A stretch of DNA of 64,000 nucleotides from Capnocytophaga cynodegmi DSM 19736. Its GTDB lineage: Bacteria; Bacteroidota; Bacteroidia; Flavobacteriales; Flavobacteriaceae. Shown here piece after piece: positions 62,717-64,000 of the stretch. The notes beneath the pieces were generated by a model. That model did no database searches and was not told the origin of the DNA. It saw only the letters and a program-made list of their open reading frames with translations. Numbering within the stretch: the first letter of the stretch is position 1; each line of letters opens with the position of its first letter. Where the stretch lies: positions 59,605 through 123,604 of the forward strand of contig NZ_KB900736.1 in assembly GCF_000379185.1 (NCBI RefSeq). Direction: 5' to 3'. Made by a program: the position numbers and the translations under genes.

Positions 62717-63361
62717 ATGGGAAATTTAAGTTTAGCAACTCTTGCTATAATTATTGCCAACGTATTGTTTTCGATGCAAGGTTTCAAAGATTATTCCTTT
62801 TTTAACAAATACAAATTTGGCATTCGTGAAGTTCAACGTGGTGAATATATGCGAATGATAACCAGTGGTTTTCTTCATGCTGATTGGCAACATCTTATAT
62901 TTAATATGATAACATTGTTTTTCTTTGCCGATGTTGTCATCGCCTACGCGGGAATTACGCATTTTGTACTCGTTTACGTACTTTCCTTAGTTTTAGGAAA
63001 TTTGTTTGCGCTGTTCTTCCACAGAAACGAACCTTATTATACTGCGGTTGGAGCAAGTGGAGCTGTTACAGGAATTCTGTACGCTTCGATTTTGTTTAAC
63101 CCACAAATGATGATTATTGTTTTTGTAATTCCGATGCCTGCATATATTTTTGGGATTGGTTATTTGTTATATTCAATTTATGGAATGAAGTCACGTACGG
63201 ATAACATAGGTCATTCGGCACACTTTGGAGGGGCTGTAGGAGGGCTTATTTACGCTCTTGCTTACCAACCATCGTTAATTAACAGAGAACCTTTATTAAT
63301 TGTAGGAATGTTAGTCCCTATTGCATTGCTGTTTGTTTTTCGCAAAAAGATTGAACGATAA
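62717..63361 (+). CDS. Rhomboid family intramembrane serine protease
   Basis: Six-helix membrane protease that cuts substrate transmembrane segments, 214 aa from ATG 62717 (a TTG frame start at 62696 lies in the -7 element). The rhomboid motifs are complete: HADWQHLIFN (His54, His59 and Asn63), catalytic GASGAVTG with Ser114, and SAHFGGAVGG with His169 completing the dyad. Substrates are unknown. The SIMPL-protein gene follows 39 bases later on the same strand. Confidence 0.94.
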   Translation: MGNLSLATLAIIIANVLFSMQGFKDYSFFNKYKFGIREVQRGEYMRMITSGFLHADWQHLIFNMITLFFFADVVIAYAGITHFVLVYVLSLVLGNLFALFFHRNEPYYTAVGASGAVTGILYASILFNPQMMIIVFVIPMPAYIFGIGYLLYSIYGMKSRTDNIGHSAHFGGAVGGLIYALAYQPSLINREPLLIVGMLVPIALLFVFRKKIER

Positions 63362-63400
63362 GCCATATTTTACAATAAAACGATTTAAAATAATTATATT

Positions 63401-64000
63401 ATGAAACCTTATTTATTATTATTTTCATTAGTATCCACTATGATTTCAGCACAATCTATCCCAATGGTAAGCGTAACGGGCGAAGGCATTACTTACGCAA
63501 CTCCTGACATTGTTAATATTTCACTAAGCATTAAAAATGAAGGCAATGATGTAAAATATTTGAAGCAAAAAAATGGAGAAGCCATTGCAAAAGTTATTCA
63601 AATTCTTACCAATGAACTACCTTTGGAAAACTTCCAAACCAGCCACATTTCATTAGAAAAATATTATGATTTTAATACAAAAACCTATAAATATTATATA
63701 TCGCAAGGTATTAACATAAAGCTGGAAGATATCAATAAATACGAATCTTTAATGGAATCTATCTTTGAATCAGGTGTAAATCAGATAGATAATGTTTCTT
63801 TTGATGTAAAAAATAGAGAACATTTTTTGCGTGAAGCTAGGCTATTAGCTGTAGAAGACGCACGACAAAAAGCACTTTTTTATGCGGTAAGTTTAGACCA
63901 AAATATTGGAAAAGCACTTTCTATTAGTGAGTTATCATCAAACTTTAGTATTCCTCGTAATGCTGAATTTATGGCTTTAAGAAAAGAAAGTGGAAATCCA
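63401..64000 (+). CDS. SIMPL domain protein, cut by the window end
   Basis: The first 200 codons of an exported DUF541/SIMPL protein; no stop occurs before the window ends. Signal peptide about 1-18 (SLVSTMISAQS). The domain starts VSVTGEGITYATPDIVNISLSI, the family opening, and continues with ENFQTSHISLEKYYDF, YISQGINIKL and REARLLAVEDARQKALFYA, the last being highly characteristic. Relatives reside in the periplasm or outer membrane and some form large rings; the role is poorly known. ATG 63401 follows the rhomboid gene by 39 bases. Confidence 0.92.
   Translation, partial: MKPYLLLFSLVSTMISAQSIPMVSVTGEGITYATPDIVNISLSIKNEGNDVKYLKQKNGEAIAKVIQILTNELPLENFQTSHISLEKYYDFNTKTYKYYISQGINIKLEDINKYESLMESIFESGVNQIDNVSFDVKNREHFLREARLLAVEDARQKALFYAVSLDQNIGKALSISELSSNFSIPRNAEFMALRKESGNP

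Overview
This 64 kb window is an AT-rich chromosomal stretch from a member of the Flavobacteriaceae (Bacteroidota). A Capnocytophaga-like organism is the best guess, by inference only. The signs are family-restricted genes (DUF4290, the TamL lipoprotein, a fused lpxC-fabZ, a HYC_CC_PP protein, an S46 dipeptidyl-peptidase), promoters of the Bacteroidota form TTTG-N17-23-TAnnTTTG, weak or absent Shine-Dalgarno sequences, and a GH13 lipoprotein with a Lys-Glu-Glu signal after its lipid-anchored Cys. I see no prophage, IS element, CRISPR array or rRNA operon. Most of the window is core chromosome.

Layout. 0-9.4 kb: a secreted dipeptidyl-peptidase, a decayed coiled-coil pseudogene between short direct repeats, gpmA, an ABC exporter, the exbB-exbD-tonB energy module, folC and tRNA-Gly(TCC). 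9.4-13 kb: recQ, a small membrane protein and an alanine-dehydrogenase-like gene with a degenerate nucleotide-binding loop. 13-16.3 kb: a three-gene module (HYC_CC_PP protein, TonB-dependent receptor, secreted HMA protein) whose products all carry Cys-Cys or CxxC motifs; this is the best candidate for an under-described metal-handling system. 16.3-25.4 kb (minus strand): DCC protein, MacB-type permease, HAD phosphatase, dapB, outer-membrane barrel, ArsC-like protein, an NlpC/P60 protein that has lost its catalytic cysteine, a BadF-type sugar kinase, gapA, DinB and pfkA. 25.7-32.4 kb: a sugar MFS transporter, cysteine desulfurase, and a DUF493-DUF4290-murA-udk-ftsB-GT2 cluster. 32.5-37.6 kb: a galactose locus (galM, galK, a PH-like protein, a Na+/sugar symporter), with an array of about nine 41/42-bp tandem repeats between galM and galK. 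37.7-43.5 kb: a PIF1-type helicase, tatC, an unknown acidic protein, lptB, prmA and clpS. 43.5-49.2 kb: dnaN and the mreB-mreC-mreD-mrdA cell-shape operon. 49.4-51.9 kb: an orphan hybrid histidine kinase. 52-58.6 kb: the lipid A cluster lpxD-lpxC/fabZ-lpxA-efp, then tamL. 58.6-64 kb: an RNA methyltransferase, a GH13 lipoprotein, a structured intergenic region, an acyltransferase divergent from a rhomboid protease, and a SIMPL protein cut by the window edge.

How the genes work together. ExbB-ExbD-TonB would energise TonB-dependent receptors such as the one at 13.6 kb. The Lpx enzymes, LptB, the late acyltransferase and TamL all serve outer-membrane biogenesis. The Mre proteins, PBP2, MurA and FtsB serve wall growth and division. 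GalM, GalK and the symporter feed galactose into glycolysis, whose enzymes GpmA, GapA and PfkA are also encoded here. Several apparent upstream TTG starts (5824, 37648, 62696, and 32518 at a -33 box) fall inside promoter elements, because TAnnTTTG itself contains TTG; for those genes I chose the downstream ATG.
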